This document shows positions 4,593-5,527 of a stretch of DNA of 5,527 nucleotides, piece after piece. The DNA lies in the NCBI GenBank assembly GCA_937862675.1, contig CALMEC010000068.1, forward strand, positions 1 through 5,527. Direction: 5' to 3'. The position numbers were made by a program, and so were the translations under genes. Source of the DNA: an uncultured Actinomycetes bacterium (GTDB lineage: Bacteria; Actinomycetota; Thermoleophilia; Miltoncostaeales; Miltoncostaeaceae). Under the pieces are notes generated by a model. That model worked only from the letters and a program-made list of their open reading frames with translations, searched no databases and was not told where the DNA came from. Numbering within the stretch: position 1 is the first letter of the stretch; every line of letters starts with the position of its first letter.

Positions 4593-5527
4593 TCAGATCG
4601 GCGGCACGTCCCCGTTCCTCCGTGCGTCGAGGGCCGCCAGGCGCGCCCGGATGTCGGCGAGGATCCGTGCGGGGTCGGGATCCCCCTCCGCGGGCAGCGG
4701 GGTCTCTGCGACGACCCGGTCGGCGTCATGGGCGGGCGCGGAGGCGGAGGCGTTCCACCAGCCGTTCACCGCCGTCGTGGGTCGGGGAGAGGTCGCGGGG
4801 GCGTCGGCGGACTCCTCGCCGGTCACGGGCAGGGGCTCCGCACCGAGCGGATCAGTGCTGGCGGTGACCGCCGGCGTGGAGGGCTGTGGCGCGGATCCCC
4901 GGACCGGTGACGCGGCGTCGGGCATGGCGGCCTGCGCGACGTCGGCGGCGGGTGAGGGCGGAGGCGCGCCATCGACGTCGTCGCGCTGTGCGAGGTGAAG
5001 ACGCAGGCCGTTGCCGTCGTCGTTGGGCTCGATGACGAGCTCCATCGATCCGCCCAGCCCCGCGAGGGTCGCGAGGTCGATGACGACAGGGGTCCCGCCG
5101 ACGGATCCCACGGAGACGGTGGACGCACCCGGGGCGACCGGCGGAGCGGCGACATCCCCGGTCTCTCCGGCGGACGTCGTCGCCGCGACGTCCGCGGTGA
5201 CGGGAGACGGGCTCGTCGTGCCGTCGTCCTCCAGCGAGGGCGTCGTAGTGGGCCACACGGAGGGCTCCTCCGGTGCCGGGACGGCATGACGGGGAGGCTC
5301 GCTGAGTGTCTCGACCGGCTCCCACGGCGAATCGGGGGCGGCATCAGGGGTGAGCGCGTCGGCGGGAGATCCCTCCCGGGCCGCGTCGACGGTCGCCTCC
5401 CGGACAAGGGCCTCCGCCGCCCACTCGTCGTGCGGGAGGTCGGCGCGCCGGCGGCGCCCGCGGGATCGGCGATCCCGATCGTCCGGCTTCGGCCCTGAAC
5501 TCAGGCGGGGCCTGGCTTTCCGAAAGC
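4593..5527 (-). CDS. Hypothetical disordered Ala/Pro/acidic-rich protein, C-terminal 310 residues (start outside window)
   Basis: I do not recognise this protein. The frame is open from the stop at 4593 to the window edge (first full codon ends at base 5525). Numbering from that edge, a basic patch (DRDRRSRGRRRR, 16-27) is followed by a short acidic helix-like piece (DEWAAEALVREA, 33-44). Long Pro/Ala/Ser/Thr/Asp/Glu-rich low-complexity sequence follows. One compact island (VVIDLATLAGLGGSMELVIE, 147-166) continues to about residue 181 and reads as helix, turn and beta strands. After more linker, a C-terminal amphipathic helix (DPARILADIRARLAALDARR, 284-303) ends in GDVPPI. No membrane helix or signal peptide is visible in this part. 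No ATG, GTG or TTG occurs before GTG at 5258, so either the gene begins beyond the window or that GTG is used. Codon use is coding-like over most of its length. It lies upstream of aroE on the same strand, 352 bases away, so a shared transcript is uncertain. Confidence 0.7.
   Translation of the reverse strand, partial: FRKARPRLSSGPKPDDRDRRSRGRRRRADLPHDEWAAEALVREATVDAAREGSPADALTPDAAPDSPWEPVETLSEPPRHAVPAPEEPSVWPTTTPSLEDDGTTSPSPVTADVAATTSAGETGDVAAPPVAPGASTVSVGSVGGTPVVIDLATLAGLGGSMELVIEPNDDGNGLRLHLAQRDDVDGAPPPSPAADVAQAAMPDAASPVRGSAPQPSTPAVTASTDPLGAEPLPVTGEESADAPATSPRPTTAVNGWWNASASAPAHDADRVVAETPLPAEGDPDPARILADIRARLAALDARRNGDVPPI
5265..5271 (-). promoter_or_regulatory. Shine-Dalgarno-like sequence before an internal GTG (alternative start at 5258)
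   Basis: Read on the - strand, GGAGGAG is followed by six bases and then GTG at 5258-5256, ideal spacing for a ribosome binding site. If used, it would give a 221-residue protein that keeps the conserved-looking island and the C-terminal helix. It may be fortuitous, because the same bases encode Pro-Glu-Glu in a frame that looks coding on both sides. Confidence 0.3.

Noticed and set aside
4593..4612. C-terminal GDVPPI resembles the end peptide of FtsZ (DxPxF/L)
   Set aside because: The match is only a few residues and lacks the aromatic residue and basic tail. Nothing else visible resembles FtsZ, so it is most likely coincidence.
3413..4910. Two long + strand open frames (484 and 439 codons) opposite aroE and into the gap
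   Set aside because: They lie over aroE, whose product is complete and unmistakable. Their translations are low-complexity Arg/Gly/Asp or Ser/Pro sequence with no recognisable domain.

Overview
The window is very GC-rich chromosomal DNA whose clear genes show strong G/C preference at third codon positions. It holds an ordinary housekeeping block: the 3' three quarters of alaS, then ruvX and mltG on the + strand. Facing them on the - strand are aroE and the C-terminal part of an unrecognised, largely disordered protein. The order alaS-ruvX-mltG-(aroE) is typical of Actinomycetota. Several details recall the Thermoleophilia/Solirubrobacterales branch from memory of the families: the SPFYAQGGGQ stretch of AlaRS, the SASxDSxAA ending of RuvX and the compact MltG. 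No search was possible, so the class is an inference and the phylum is the safer statement.

Bases 1-3200 look like one translationally coupled operon. alaS (alanyl-tRNA synthetase) ends in a TGA that overlaps the inferred CTG start of ruvX (CTGA). The TGA of ruvX overlaps the ATG of mltG (ATGA). The products serve translation (AlaRS), nucleic-acid processing (RuvX/YqgF nuclease fold) and cell-wall synthesis (MltG endolytic transglycosylase), so the link is conserved gene order rather than a single pathway. Bases 3201-3415 form a convergent intergenic region that is richer in A/T than its flanks. It carries a possible hairpin, a repeated G(T/G)TAACTTC element and two small dyads.

Bases 3416-4240 (-) encode a complete shikimate dehydrogenase, AroE, with no visible Shine-Dalgarno sequence and a -10-like hexamer placed as for a leaderless mRNA. 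Bases 4241-4592 contain no gene I can support. Bases 4593-5527 (-) are the end of an open frame that runs off the window: an Ala/Pro/Asp/Glu-rich protein with one compact hydrophobic island and a C-terminal helix, of unknown function.

I see no mobile element, CRISPR array, tRNA, rRNA or defence system. The points most worth a second look are the CTG start of ruvX, the repeat cluster between mltG and aroE, the inverted aroE, and the unrecognised disordered protein. Nothing here amounts to a demonstrable new system.
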